Below are positions 1 to 9,055 of a stretch of DNA of 64,000 nucleotides, piece by piece. The DNA comes from Diplonema papillatum. Taxonomy: Eukaryota; Euglenozoa; Diplonemea; Diplonemida; Diplonemidae. Position 1 is the first letter of the stretch. Every line of letters starts with the position of its first letter. The notes below the pieces were generated by a model. The model had not been told where the DNA came from. It did not search any database and worked only from the letters and a program-made list of their open reading frames with translations. Location of the stretch: NCBI GenBank assembly GCA_030068145.1, contig JAPJBO010000142.1, positions 124,001 to 188,000 on the forward strand, written 5' to 3'. A program made the position numbers and the translations under genes.

Positions 1-655
1 TGTTTTGATTGGCAACGAGCCTGGTGGTGTAGCTCTCTCAAACGATGCGACGGTGAGCCCGTGCGAAGAAAGACACGGGACGCCACGCACCTTTCCATCG
101 TAACAGACGATGTAAAACCCAAGGTTGACTGTCGACCTTTGCAAACTCTTCGATGCAACGAGTGCCTCCAGTCTCGCAAACAGTTGTGTCCGGCGTACAC
201 AAAAATTAGTGTGGCGTCCACTACTATGAGAACAGATGATTTCAACAGGAAGGCAGCCTTTGCAAATAGCACAATATCTCTTCAACGAGAGAAAGTGCGA
301 ACAAAGGCTGCGAGCGGAAGTCGCAAACTTTGCTGTCGTCAGCTCGGCAAAGAAGATGTGCTGCGGGACATCTCTACGGGGCCCACATCGCCATGGAATT
401 TCTGCTCTTCGTATTGTCTGACGAGAACTGCCCAGAAGAAAGGGAAAAGTAAGAACACGTCTTTGTAACTGATATCACTAGCGCAAGGGAATGTTGAGTG
501 ACTGCCTTAACCCGGGAAACGAGCTTGGGCGAGGTCACCTTCCATCCACCACAACGCCAGTGAGAAACTGCCTCACCGTAAGTACAATCGAATCGAGCAT
601 CAGCGCCAATCATGGTCAGCGGGTTGAGGGAACCGATTACTGACTCGGTTTCCAC
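1..655. other. Gene-free stretch
   Basis: Only short overlapping ORFs occur on both strands. None has domain-like content or a convincing splice structure, and I see no repeat in it. It may be the 5' remnant of the element copy that follows. Confidence 0.4.
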
Positions 656-975
656 ATGAGGGAAAAACGTTGCTCGCCACGTATCGTCAAAGCGACAAAG
701 AGCACACCCGGAATGCTACCTGAAGCAGCAGAAGACAAACAACATCAGAGACCCGCAACATCAACATTAAAGCCAGCGGCGAGGGTCAAGAAGACGGCAC
801 TCACGCGAGCGAAGAAGCGGACGAACTCTGCGTCGGAGCCGACAACAAAACGGCGTAGAACGCCCATCGAAGCGCGGCCATCGCCCGAGGGGGCTAAAGA
901 GGCGAAAGCGTGACACATCACGTGCGAACCGGCGATGCAGATTATTGCTACAGATTCTTGCATGCTATCCCAAAT
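656..975 (+). pseudogene. Partial copy 1 of the Cys/His-rich ORF family (C-terminal part)
   Basis: The plus-strand ORF at 656-913 contains LPEAAE, RPATST and VKKTAL in order. This matches LPEAAE, GPATSTSTS and VGKTAL near the C-terminus of the minus-strand ORF at 1582-2667. Just after its stop, bases around 933-970 (GATGCAGATTATTGCTACAG then TTCTTGCATGC) recur almost exactly on the minus strand near 29446-29490, downstream of copy 3. The Cys/His cluster and everything N-terminal are absent, so this is a 5'-truncated copy. Function of the family is unknown. It lies head-to-head with copy 2. Confidence 0.5.
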
Positions 976-1581
976 CTCTTTTCGACTTTCGTGGTGCATC
1001 AACTCCCTGTGTGCAACTGTGAGAGCCCACCAGTCCCGCCCGTCCCTGCGTGCTGGCATCGGACCACGCCTCCACGAGGGTGCAGCTTCGAGTCGAAGCC
1101 GACCCACCGGTTGTCCGATAGACGCCGGCTCACCCCCGCAGGAACGGAACGATATCGTCCCTCACGCGGACTAGCGACTCCCAGCCCAGGGAACCGGTGT
1201 GCGCCAGGGTCACCATCCGCGCTCAAATGGCGGTCTCGACGACTTCCAGACGCCGCGCAGAGTCATTTGCGTCAAATCGACAGAGCAAAAGAGAAGGTGC
1301 GGCTTCTGCACCCATAGCCGGTACCTCTTCGCTGCGACGTCAAACTCGACTCCCAGGACAACCGGCGTCGAGCTGGGCTCGAGGACAGACTTCTCGTCCT
1401 TGCTCGAGGACAGACTACTCGTCCTTGACCATCATGCGCACCATACGGGCACGCTGCAGGACCCGGTTGCGCACAGCGCGAAGCGCGTCCGGACAGGCAC
1501 CGACGAGGGCCCAGTCTTCGTACCAGACTATCCTGTCGTCCCCGGCAAGCTCCGTGATGACAAAATCAGAGTCCTGCGCAA
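976..1581. other. GC-rich inter-element stretch
   Basis: Many overlapping ORFs occur in several frames because the DNA is GC-rich and stop-poor. It lies between the 3' ends of copies 1 and 2 of the Cys/His-rich family and is probably their shared flanking sequence. No gene is supported. Confidence 0.3.
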
Positions 1582-2667
1582 TCATAGAAAACGACCTGCC
1601 CAGGCGCCACCAATACAGAGCCACGCCCCCGTCGGGTCTCCTGGTCCGAAGCCCGAAGAAAGCGCCGTCTTCCCGACCTTCGCTGCTGAAGTCGATGTCG
1701 ATGTTGCGGGTCCTCGCTCGCCTTCCGCTGCTTCCGGCAGAACGAGCACCACGTTCTCACGCTTCGCCTGTCTCGGCGCTGACGCGGGGCCCTCCGGCTC
1801 CGCCTTCCTCTTCTTCGTCGTTGATTCTTCTCCTCTCGCCACGGCCGCCCGGTGGTGCCCTTCCCTGCAGCAGTGCCCGCGTCTCCTACTCCCCAGGTCG
1901 GCGTGTTTCTTGCAGCTGTCGCACGTCGGCATCTCATGGTCGAGACATCGGTGGTGATGGTTGCGACAGCATTCCGTTGTCGTCTTACATGTGGTGCACT
2001 GCGTCATCCGGTGCTCGGCACACATTTTCCGCTCACCCCACTTTTCGTGTCCGGGAATCCCTTCCGGTACGAGCCACGGGTCTCCTCCGACGACGGCCGA
2101 CTTCTTGCCCTTCTTCTTCTCCGTGGTGTCGTCGAAGGCCGTCCATCTCGCTGCACGCTCTGCCCTCTCTCTTCCGTGCGTCGGGAAAAGGTCCATCCCC
2201 CACGCCTCACCGCTCGCCTTCAGCTGCGTCTCCAAGACTCCCATCGTCTCCTCGCCGCCGCGGAAAATTGGCCTCATCTCGTAGCCCGTTGGGCTCCCCG
2301 GCGTCGGCCGTCCTACTGGGAATTGGAAGAAATAGGACTTCAGGTCCCGAGCAGTTGTTGGTACTCGTGGCCCGGGAAAAGCAGGAAGTTCGGGCCCGAG
2401 ATCCCATCGAGGTGCCGCAGCACGATGCGGATAGAGGAGCGGCAACGAGTCCGTACCGCCCCTTGCCCACATCAAAGCCTGGGCGGCGGCCGTCGGCCAA
2501 GCTCCCCAGGCAGTGATCTGGTCTGCCAGGTTCTTTGGCGGCGACGGCACCGAGTCCAGAAAAATCTGAAAACTCGCTAACACCGTCCGAGTGGCAGCTG
2601 AGTGATGGCCGCCGCACCCAAGCTGCGCCATGTACTGCGCCATCTGCAGGGGGTCGTCGGTGTTCAC
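1582..2667 (-). CDS. Cys/His-rich repeat-family protein, unknown function (copy 2)
   Basis: A 361-residue minus-strand ORF that I do not recognise. Residues 1-130 are Ala/Pro/Trp-rich. Residues 138-200 carry ETMGVLETQL, WGMDLFPTHGR and GGDPWLV. Residues 216-255 form a dense cluster of Cys and His (C216, C224, C227, C233, C234, C241, H244, C249, C252, H255) that looks metal-binding, followed by a basic tail. The same ordered motifs recur in the frameshifted ORF at 29506-30586 (ETMLVLESQL, WGMDVFSTYGR, GGGDPV, HRMTQCGTCK), so the reading frame is conserved and belongs to a dispersed family. The annotated start is a GTG; the first ATG in frame is eight codons later, so the true start or an upstream exon is unresolved. 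A longer plus-strand ORF overlaps it but lacks any conserved counterpart. It could be the coding part of a mobile element or a multicopy gene. Confidence 0.5.
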   Translation of the reverse strand: MNTDDPLQMAQYMAQLGCGGHHSAATRTVLASFQIFLDSVPSPPKNLADQITAWGAWPTAAAQALMWARGGTDSLPLLYPHRAAAPRWDLGPELPAFPGPRVPTTARDLKSYFFQFPVGRPTPGSPTGYEMRPIFRGGEETMGVLETQLKASGEAWGMDLFPTHGRERAERAARWTAFDDTTEKKKGKKSAVVGGDPWLVPEGIPGHEKWGERKMCAEHRMTQCTTCKTTTECCRNHHHRCLDHEMPTCDSCKKHADLGSRRRGHCCREGHHRAAVARGEESTTKKRKAEPEGPASAPRQAKRENVVLVLPEAAEGERGPATSTSTSAAKVGKTALSSGFGPGDPTGAWLCIGGAWAGRFL

Positions 2668-3640
2668 CCCTGAGACCGATAAAGTTGTCCCCTTTGGCTC
2701 TGATCTTCACCCGTCGATGAAGATTCGGAGCGTTGACGGGTTTGCGTTGACGACCAAAGTGAACTGGGTGCGGATGAGCAGGACAAGAAAGAAAGGTGCT
2801 GGGATATACAAGCTCTGGGAGGCCTTTATCCTCTTCTGCCGCTCTCCCACAGACGAGTCGAGGAGTCGCCTCGCTCGCGGCTGGGAACGGATCTACCTGG
2901 AAAACAGTAGAAAGTGTGTTCTATGCCCGTCCCTGTCGGGCTCCTGGAGCGCTCCGGGGCTGAGCCCCGGGCACCGACCAGCCCCGGGGCTCCCTGCTCC
3001 GAGAGCCACGGACTACAGGCCCAAGTGTCGAGGCATGGGCGTCGGGCCCTACGGTGGCGGTGGTCGCCTGTTGCTGATGGGCGACAATGGGCCTATGGGG
3101 TGCCCCTAAACATCATGGCGTCCGTGCTGGCGGAGAACAAAGCGGCGGCGTGTGTCCTCGACGACCCGCTCAATGAAAGAGCGTGAGTAGGATGATGGCT
3201 GTCCTCAGGAGGAGTCGCCGGACCCACGGCGGGCGAAGCCGCCGGGCGTGAAGGAGTTCAGGACGATCTTCGATGCCGTCCATGACCACGGCGCTGCTCC
3301 GCAGATTGTGGGCGAGTTTCTGGCGCTGCTTAGAACCTATAATATGCGGGCGTCCAGGGCGCACAAGGTTCTTGACGTATGAGGCCATAAATTTGGTGCC
3401 TCCGCTCGCGCCCCGACTGCTTGGCACAGATCGGAGCGCGAGCGGCCAGACGAGTCCTGGTCAAGACCGCGGCACTCCAACGTCTACAACTTCGAAGCCA
3501 TCTAAACTTTACACAGGTGCAGGTGTGACACCCGCAAAATGGACTGCACAGTTCACCCGGTGCTGGAGCACACCGTGTGATTGTGACCTCAGAAATCCCA
3601 CAAAAAAGCCCTGTAACATACCTTTTTCCAAGGTAAATTT
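2668..3640. other. Gene-free stretch upstream of copy 2
   Basis: No convincing gene. Bases around 3545-3590 (cacagtt, then gctggagcacaccgtg) resemble 7275-7315 inside the terminal-inverted-repeat element at 6.3-7.4 kb, so a remnant of that element may be present. Confidence 0.3.
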
Positions 3641-3807
3641 CCCTTATATCCCACCCCAAACAAATTTGTGCCCTTATATCCCACTTCAAACAAATTTTGT
3701 GCCCTTATATCCCACTTCAAACAAATTTTGTGCCCTTATATCCCAATCTGGGATATAAGGGCACAAAATTTGTTTGAAGTGGGATATAAGGGCACAAAAT
3801 TTGTTTG
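3641..3807. repeat. Palindromic array of CCCTTATATCCC units
   Basis: Three to four direct copies of a roughly 31-bp unit (CCCTTATATCCCACTTC then AAACAAATTTTGTG) run into two inverted copies, with the symmetry centre near 3747. The two arms can pair over more than 50 bp. A second array of the same unit, also palindromic, lies at 5860-5965. Both are next to the motif ACCTTTTTCCAA (before the first, after the second). Confidence 0.85.
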
Positions 3808-3890
3808 GTCGTGTAAAAAGTCTTTTGAGGGAACCGACCCGGACACCTGTGGTGCCGGTGGCGTGCGTGCTTTGACTCGGCCACAACGTC

Positions 3891-4310
3891 CAAAAATTCG
3901 AGGGCAAAATTTTCGACCAAATTTTGCCCCAACATTTTGCCCAACTAGATTTTGACCAAAAATCTGGACCCAAAAAATTCGACCAAAAATCTCGACCAAA
4001 AATTTCGATGCCAAAAAATTGGACCAAAAATTTGGACCCCAAAAATTTCGACCAAAAATTTGGACCCAAAATTTCGACCAAAAATTTTGGACCCAAAATT
4101 TCGACCAAAAATTGGACCCAAAAATTTTGACCAAAAATTTGGACCCAAAAATTTCGACCAAAAATTTCGACCAAAATTTTGGACCCAAAATTTCGACCCC
4201 AAAAATTGGACCCCAAGAATTTCGACCAAAGATTTGGACCAAAAATCTCGACCAAAATTCGACCCCAAAAATTTGGACCCCTAAAATTTGACCAAAATTT
4301 TTGACCCAGT
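3891..4310. repeat. Low-complexity GACCAAAAATTT / GGACCC array
   Basis: About 420 bp of irregular tandem units built from GACCAAAAATTT, TCGACC and TTGGACCC. Related arrays, in either orientation, occur at 45577-45665, 50850-50970 and 51783-51925 inside the Mutator-like element, so this array may be a solo relic of such an element's terminus. Long FWSKFLGP-type ORFs through it are by-products of the repeat. Confidence 0.8.
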
Positions 4311-5699
4311 CCAGCCCGTTCCATTCGTTTTTGGTGTTTCCTTGTCCGTAGGCATAAAGCTGGCTTCAGTGCCCCACCCGAGACGTCTCAAGACGTTCTG
4401 GGTGCCTCAGAGCGACTGGTTGCACCGTTTCACAACTTCAAGCTGGCCACCGCGGCCACACTCGATCCCCGATCGGGTGCCTCAACTTGGGAGGCTCAAG
4501 CAAGTACTCAAGAGAACCGCATCAGAGCCAGGTGCCTGGCTGCACCGTCTGACCGTGCGGCGTGTCACGGCGTGCCACGCTGACGTTCGGGGCTATTCGC
4601 GGTGACAGAACTGTAGTAGCTGGCCAGATGCTACAGCCGAGAGTCAGGCGAGACAACTGATCTCATCAGACTCATGATCCGTTTCTTGGCCTGACATACC
4701 AGTGACCACGGTCATTCTCCACTGTCCTTGTTGAGGCTGTGTCACACTGTGACTGTCACAGTGTCAGTCACTGAGTGACCGGACAGTGTCGCGGCAGCCG
4801 TAAACTGCACACCCACCGCACGTCTGCAGGATTCACCTCCAGATTCGGGGACCAGAACACAGGGTATCGCTATAGCTGTCCGACTCCGAGTGCTTGGAGT
4901 GGAGAGAGTTACCTCTGGACAATGGAGCAGCAGCTGCAGCAAGGAATAGCAGCAGGACCGGGACTACTGGCTCAGTGGAGGGAAGGCGCCGCTGTCACGC
5001 GGCTGCGAGTCAGCCACAGTCACAGCTGATTTCACTTACGCAGTGAAGCCTGCAGTGAAGGAAGCTGTGTCCACCGTCGTGCAACCGGTGTGTGTGCAAC
5101 CAGTTGCGGTGCAGGCGTGGGCACAACGACAGTTGATGACTTTAGGAAGGAATCAGCCATTCTTGCGTGAGCTGCAGATTCCGTCTGTCGGCAACAGTGT
5201 CCGACTGTGTCGCCACCTTGGGTTGTAAGCCCACCGTCCTCCGCGGTTCTGGCCATCTGTCTTGTAATCTGGGTTCAGTTCCGAGTTTGGTTTCCTATCC
5301 GAGGCTATCGGGCACTGGTTCGGTTTCGGGTTGAGGTTCGGTTTCGGGTTCGGTTCTGCCACCATCACTCCTCAGAACTTCTGGGTTCGGGTTCGATTTC
5401 GGCTTTGGCTCGCCGTGCCAGGCGTGGGCGTCAACTCGCGACACGTAATTTCTCCATGTCACTGCCAATGTCAGCGTGGACGCATGCAGTGGCAATAGCA
5501 ACAGCAACAGGAGTCCAGCGTCCGGCTGGACGAAAAAATTTTTTTTTTCGCCGTATGAGTCACGGTCGGAGTTCTACTCCATGCACAGGAAGAGTCCGTC
5601 CTTCTTCTTTCCTAGTTTGACAAAAGGAACAAAAGAACGACTTGCCCGTACAAGTAAATGCAGTTCTCGCCCCCTGCATGTCTTCCGTAGTTGCTTACT

Positions 5700-5700
<1 letters not shown>
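4311..5700. other. Gene-free stretch with CGGTTTCGGGTT-type simple repeats
   Basis: No supported gene. Around 5275-5410 there are irregular repeats of GGTTCGGTTTCGGG. The rest looks like unique non-coding sequence. Confidence 0.4.

Positions 5701-5745
<45 letters not shown>
5701..5745 (+). repeat. Poly-A run of 45
   Basis: A pure run of 45 adenines. It abuts a tRNA-like segment, which is the arrangement expected where a short retroposon has inserted into, or next to, an older poly-A tail. Confidence 0.95.
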
Positions 5746-5746
<1 letters not shown>

Positions 5747-5850
5747 CCGTAGGTATCCGGATGGTCGAGCCAACCACCCTTGGGTTTCAAGGTGAGTGGT
5801 CGGGGGTTCAAGCCCCTCCTCGGCAAGTTTTCCAGCATTTTCCTCGATTC
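5746..5850 (+). other. tRNA-like segment, possible SINE head or tRNA relic
   Basis: The segment starts GCCGTAGG and has CCTCGGC about 75 bases later, which could pair as an acceptor stem with mismatches. TGGTCGAGCC resembles a pol III A box. GGGGGTTCAAGCCCC forms a good T-arm with a B-box core. CCTT and AAGG enclose GGGTTTC as an anticodon-like loop, but the U expected before the anticodon is missing, so a working tRNA is unlikely. It follows 45 A directly and precedes the palindromic array. A tRNA-derived SINE or a tRNA pseudogene are both possible. Confidence 0.4.
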
Positions 5851-5859
5851 AAATTTGTC

Positions 5860-5965
5860 AAAACAAATTTGTGCCCTTATATCCCAGTTTGGGATATAAG
5901 GGCACAAAATTTGTTTGAAGTGGGATATAAGGGCACAAATTTGTTTTGAGTGGGATATAAGGGCA
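5860..5965. repeat. Second palindromic CCCTTATATCCC array
   Basis: One forward and three inverted copies of the unit seen at 3641-3807, with the symmetry centre at about 5887. It has the same AAACAAATTTGTG spacer and is adjacent to ACCTTTTTCCAA at 5970-5982. Confidence 0.85.
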
Positions 5966-6092
5966 TTACACCTTTTTCCAACCAGCGTTTCTGACCCCCG
6001 AAACGCAGAAGCACGTTTACCAGAAAAGAGAGAGACCGAGACCGGGTGATTTTCAACCCAAAAAGGCAGGAATCCTTGTGGCTTACCACAGG

Positions 6093-6280
6093 ATGCGTTC
6101 AATGACCGCAACATTGCGGTCATTGACCGCAATGTTGCGGTCATTGACCGCAAGGGTGCGGTCAATGACCGCAAGGGTGCGGTCATTGACCGCATGGTAT
6201 GCGGTCAATGACCGCATAACTTTCTCAGCTGACCGGTCAAAAACTGACCGGTCAAACATGCGGTCATGACCATGACCGGT
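6093..6280. repeat. Iterated palindrome TGCGGTCAATGACCGCA
   Basis: At least six overlapping self-complementary units of the form TGCGGTCAATGACCGCA are separated by short spacers (AACATT, AGGG, TGGTA), then ACTGACCGGTCAA units. Both strands can fold into a row of hairpins. It lies immediately left of the element at 6291-7449. It is not coding: the ORFs through it are repeats of MTARVRSL type. Confidence 0.85.
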
Positions 6281-6290
6281 CCACCGTGTA

Positions 6291-7449
6291 GTCAGATACT
6301 GGGCATGTGGGGTATAGGACCCATACCCCCCCAGAAACCATGTTTTCGGGCCGATTTTGGGGTCCAATGCCCTCGGAGAACCTTTTTCTGAGCGCAAAAC
6401 TCAGTTGTTGTGGACTTTGAGGCCCCAGGTAGGGTTACGACTGTACAATGGCTACGGCGGCAGCACCCACCCAGAACAGGAACTTAACTCTGTTCTCAGA
6501 ATGCGTGACTCGTAAATGCGTTTCGTTCGAAGAATTGGCTCAAAAATTTGCAAGGCAAGACGCACACGAAGTACGATAGGTCACAGGGCTCCATGCGGAG
6601 ACACTTTAGAGCGACGAGAGCCTTTCTGATGAAAGCTGCAGGAGTTGACCCGATTGCGCCCGGGGTCTCTGTACAGAGGGCGACCGACAAAGGTGACCCA
6701 TGAGGCAGCAGGCATTCGACGATCTCGTGGAGGCAACCACCGACGTCGTGGGTCACGGAAAAGCTGTCGTGCACAAGACGTTCGTCGCACAAATCCTTCT
6801 AGCACAGGCTGGTGGACGAAGAAGGCCAACTAACGGCAAAGGTGTCGTACACCACGTACCGCCAGCTACGTGGTGCCCGGTTCGAACACCTGGCCGGACG
6901 TGTGCGACACCTGCAGAAGGGAACACGATTAACCATCGCCTTCGTGAGGTTACCAGCAGCAAACTCACTTCTTTCGATCCGACAAGCCGATTTCTGCCAA
7001 TAAAAGTTGCCAATACTGCCAGAAGAACCTGGGGTCAGCTTTTTTAACAACCAGGGGCCTCGCCTCCTTGATGATTGATTTGCGTTGGACGACAGGTGAC
7101 TCGATCCAACTTGGGGAACTGTTTTAGCTGGTGTACAGTGGGTTTCACACTGGATTTGCGGGTGTCACACTGGATTCCGCACTGGATTTTTGGGTGTCAG
7201 TGGATTTCACGCTGGATTTGCGGGTGTGGCACACTGGATCTAGCAGGTGTGCCCACGCCCGACACTTTGGCCGCACAGTTAACACCCCCACACGATGCTG
7301 GAGTGCACCGTGCGGGGCCTCGAAACCCACAGAAACAGAGTTTTGCGCTCAGAAAAAGGTTCTCCGAGGGCATTTGGCCTCAAAACCGGCCCGAAAAAAT
7401 GGTTTCTGGGGGGATATGGGTCCCATACCCCACATGCCCAGTATCTTAC
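6291..7449. mobile_element. 1.16-kb element with about 120-bp terminal inverted repeats, flanked by TA
   Basis: The left end (6291 onward: GTCAGATACTGGGCATGTGG) and the right end, read inward from 7449 on the minus strand (GTAAGATACTGGGCATGTGG), stay similar for about 120 bp, to the GCGCAAAACTC motif near 6395 and 7345. Each end is bordered by TA (6289-6290 and 7450-7451), a possible target duplication of the Tc1/mariner kind. The interior has no transposase. It contains a degenerate GTGTCACACTGGATT repeat at 7130-7240. This is most likely a non-autonomous DNA transposon. Confidence 0.65.
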
Positions 7450-7473
7450 TATGCCATAAAACATCTGCCCAAA

Positions 7474-7495
7474 CCCCCCCCCCCCCCCCCCCCCC
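7474..7495 (+). repeat. Poly-C run of 22
   Basis: An uninterrupted run of 22 C (poly-G on the other strand) 24 bp beyond the element's right end. It is a possible G-quadruplex or length-variable site. Confidence 0.95.
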
Positions 7496-7829
7496 TTTTG
7501 GCATCGTACCATATGTAACAAACATGTTCTCCTCCGTTTTCGATTTTCCTTGCCCTTCCGAATCCGGCCACAATGGCTTTTGCTTTTATATTCCAGACCC
7601 CCAACTAACCCGTACCGGCAGGAATCTCGACGGCAATACTTTTGCTGTCGGGATTATCGCCAGGCTTGTTCCATTGCCCTCCCACACACCAACCGCAGAA
7701 GATGGGGAAAAACGGGAAATAAATTGAGAAAACGGGCGGTCCGCTTTTCGGGCATGGATCACCACGCGTTTTTTTTAGTTTTTTTTTTTTTTGCGATAAT
7801 AAACGCTAGATAATCAGTAACCACCCCCT

Positions 7830-8222
7830 CAGTGAGCATACTTGTTACAGCTAAAAAAGGACGTTGGCAGCGGTTTAACCTGAACGCGTACAGGTCAAAT
7901 CGCACAAACAAAACCGGAATCATACGCGGTCATTTATCTCCGAAGTTCTATTCTCCCACCAACGAACCAGGTGTACTAAGCACCCTACACACTTTCCGGT
8001 TCTGCTGACTTCCCGGTCATCCTAAAAGCACCCGAAAAGCGATGACTCTTTTTCAGAGGGAAACTTCGTGTTGCCTGCCCCGGATTTTAAAAATCCCCGT
8101 CTTTTTTTATGGTAACAAGCTTGCTTGTCTATATCAAAAAGTGTCGGATGGCAGGGTGCTGTGTCAAATCACTCAAAGCAGGGTTTACACACGCACAAAC
8201 AAAACAAAACACCTGCTTTGTA
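7830..8222. repeat. Degenerate copy of dispersed repeat R2 and gene-free flank
   Basis: Around 7835-7915 the words GCTAAAAAAGGACGTTGGCAG and CAGGTCAAATCGCACAAACA resemble the R2 repeat at 8883-9055 (CTAAAAAGACGTAGGTAG, CGCACAAACAAAACGAAG). No gene is supported in the stretch. Confidence 0.4.
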
Positions 8223-8483
8223 GGAAATGCTTGAGGAGACTGCAGCTGCGAAAGATCAAAGTTTCTGCAGAATAACACGAAAAGCCTCTAGGCAAAACCC
8301 CGTTTTCGCATTTCTCCCCACTATTCCAGGTAAATGTGCTGTGGCCCACGCGAAGCAGCGGTAAATCTGGGTTTAGTGGCGGGCGTAAGCGTTCAACACA
8401 AAAGACCCACTTTGTAGTTGTATTGTTTTCTCCCCTTCCAGCCTCCTTCGAAATGAGCACAAGGCAGTCCCTCGAGTATTTTC
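8223..8483 (+). mobile_element. MITE R1 copy
   Basis: It starts GAAATGCTTGAGGAGACTGC and ends GCAGTCCCTCGAGTATTT, so the ends are inverted repeats of about 20 bp. The core is shared with copies at 32659, 37182 and 43724: GTAAATGTGCTG, then GGCGGGCGTAAGCGTTCAAC, then TTCGAAATGAGCACAAGG. This copy has about 65 extra internal bases also present in the 32659 copy (CAGAATAACACGAAA). Confidence 0.7.
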
Positions 8484-8882
8484 CCCCGGAGAGTTTTCTT
8501 TCAGCTTCTGAGGCTCGAGTTCACGTGTATCAGCCCCTCTCGCCCCAGCCGGCAGAAGGAGGAGCAGCTGCAAACGAAACTGAGAAAGAAATAACTGGGG
8601 AAAGGGTGGGAAATACAACCACGGGAAAACCTCCTTTATTTGGCGCCCGCAGTAGTAACACAGCGGAGAAGGGGGGGGGTAGAAAAAGGCGCTTGCTCAG
8701 GGGATTGTGTCGGAGGTGAACTCCAGGTCAGGCTGACCGAACTTTCGAGGATCCGTCAGGAGTCGGAAGCAGACGGAGCCAGTATATGCCCGGAGGATGG
8801 TGTATTATTCCGCAGCTCTGTACTTCTCGAAATATTTTACGACCTCGGTTGCCGGCAGTGCCTTCGTGTACCGCAAAACCTT
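8484..8882. other. Gene-free stretch between R1 and R2
   Basis: No ORF with protein-like content. Nothing recognised. Confidence 0.4.
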
Positions 8883-9055
8883 TTTTATTACTAACAATCT
8901 TGCGGGTTGCCCTTCAATGTATTGTGCAGGCTAAAAAGACGTAGGTAGCGTGTTTTGGTGGTTGATCAGAATTCCTTGCCTGAATATACACAGGGTAAAT
9001 ACAAGTGGGAAAACGATCACCCGGCACGCACAAACAAAACGAAGCGCCTGTCTTT
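8883..9055 (+). repeat. Dispersed repeat R2 copy
   Basis: ACTAACAATCTTGCGGGTTGC, then GTATTGTGCAGGCTAAAAAG, GTGGTTGATCAGAATTCCTT and CGCACAAACAAAACGAAGCG. The same ordered words occur at 39609-39800 and 61105-61275, with a shorter copy at 11967-12050. It is usually next to an R1-type MITE, so R1 and R2 may be parts of one composite repeat. Confidence 0.7.

Noticed and set aside
1197..2516. 439-residue plus-strand ORF
   Set aside because: Antisense to the Cys/His-rich ORF whose motifs are conserved in another copy; Ser/Arg/Pro-rich without domain content.
3686..4324. Minus-strand 212-residue ORF (FWSKFLGPNFW type)
   Set aside because: Pure translation of a low-complexity DNA array; other frames of the same array give equally long ORFs.
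4742..5029. Short complementary ORFs at 4.7-5.0 kb
   Set aside because: Paired antisense ORFs of similar size with no conserved content.
5746..5850. Functional tRNA gene
   Set aside because: The acceptor stem has mismatches and the anticodon loop lacks the conserved U; better read as a relic.
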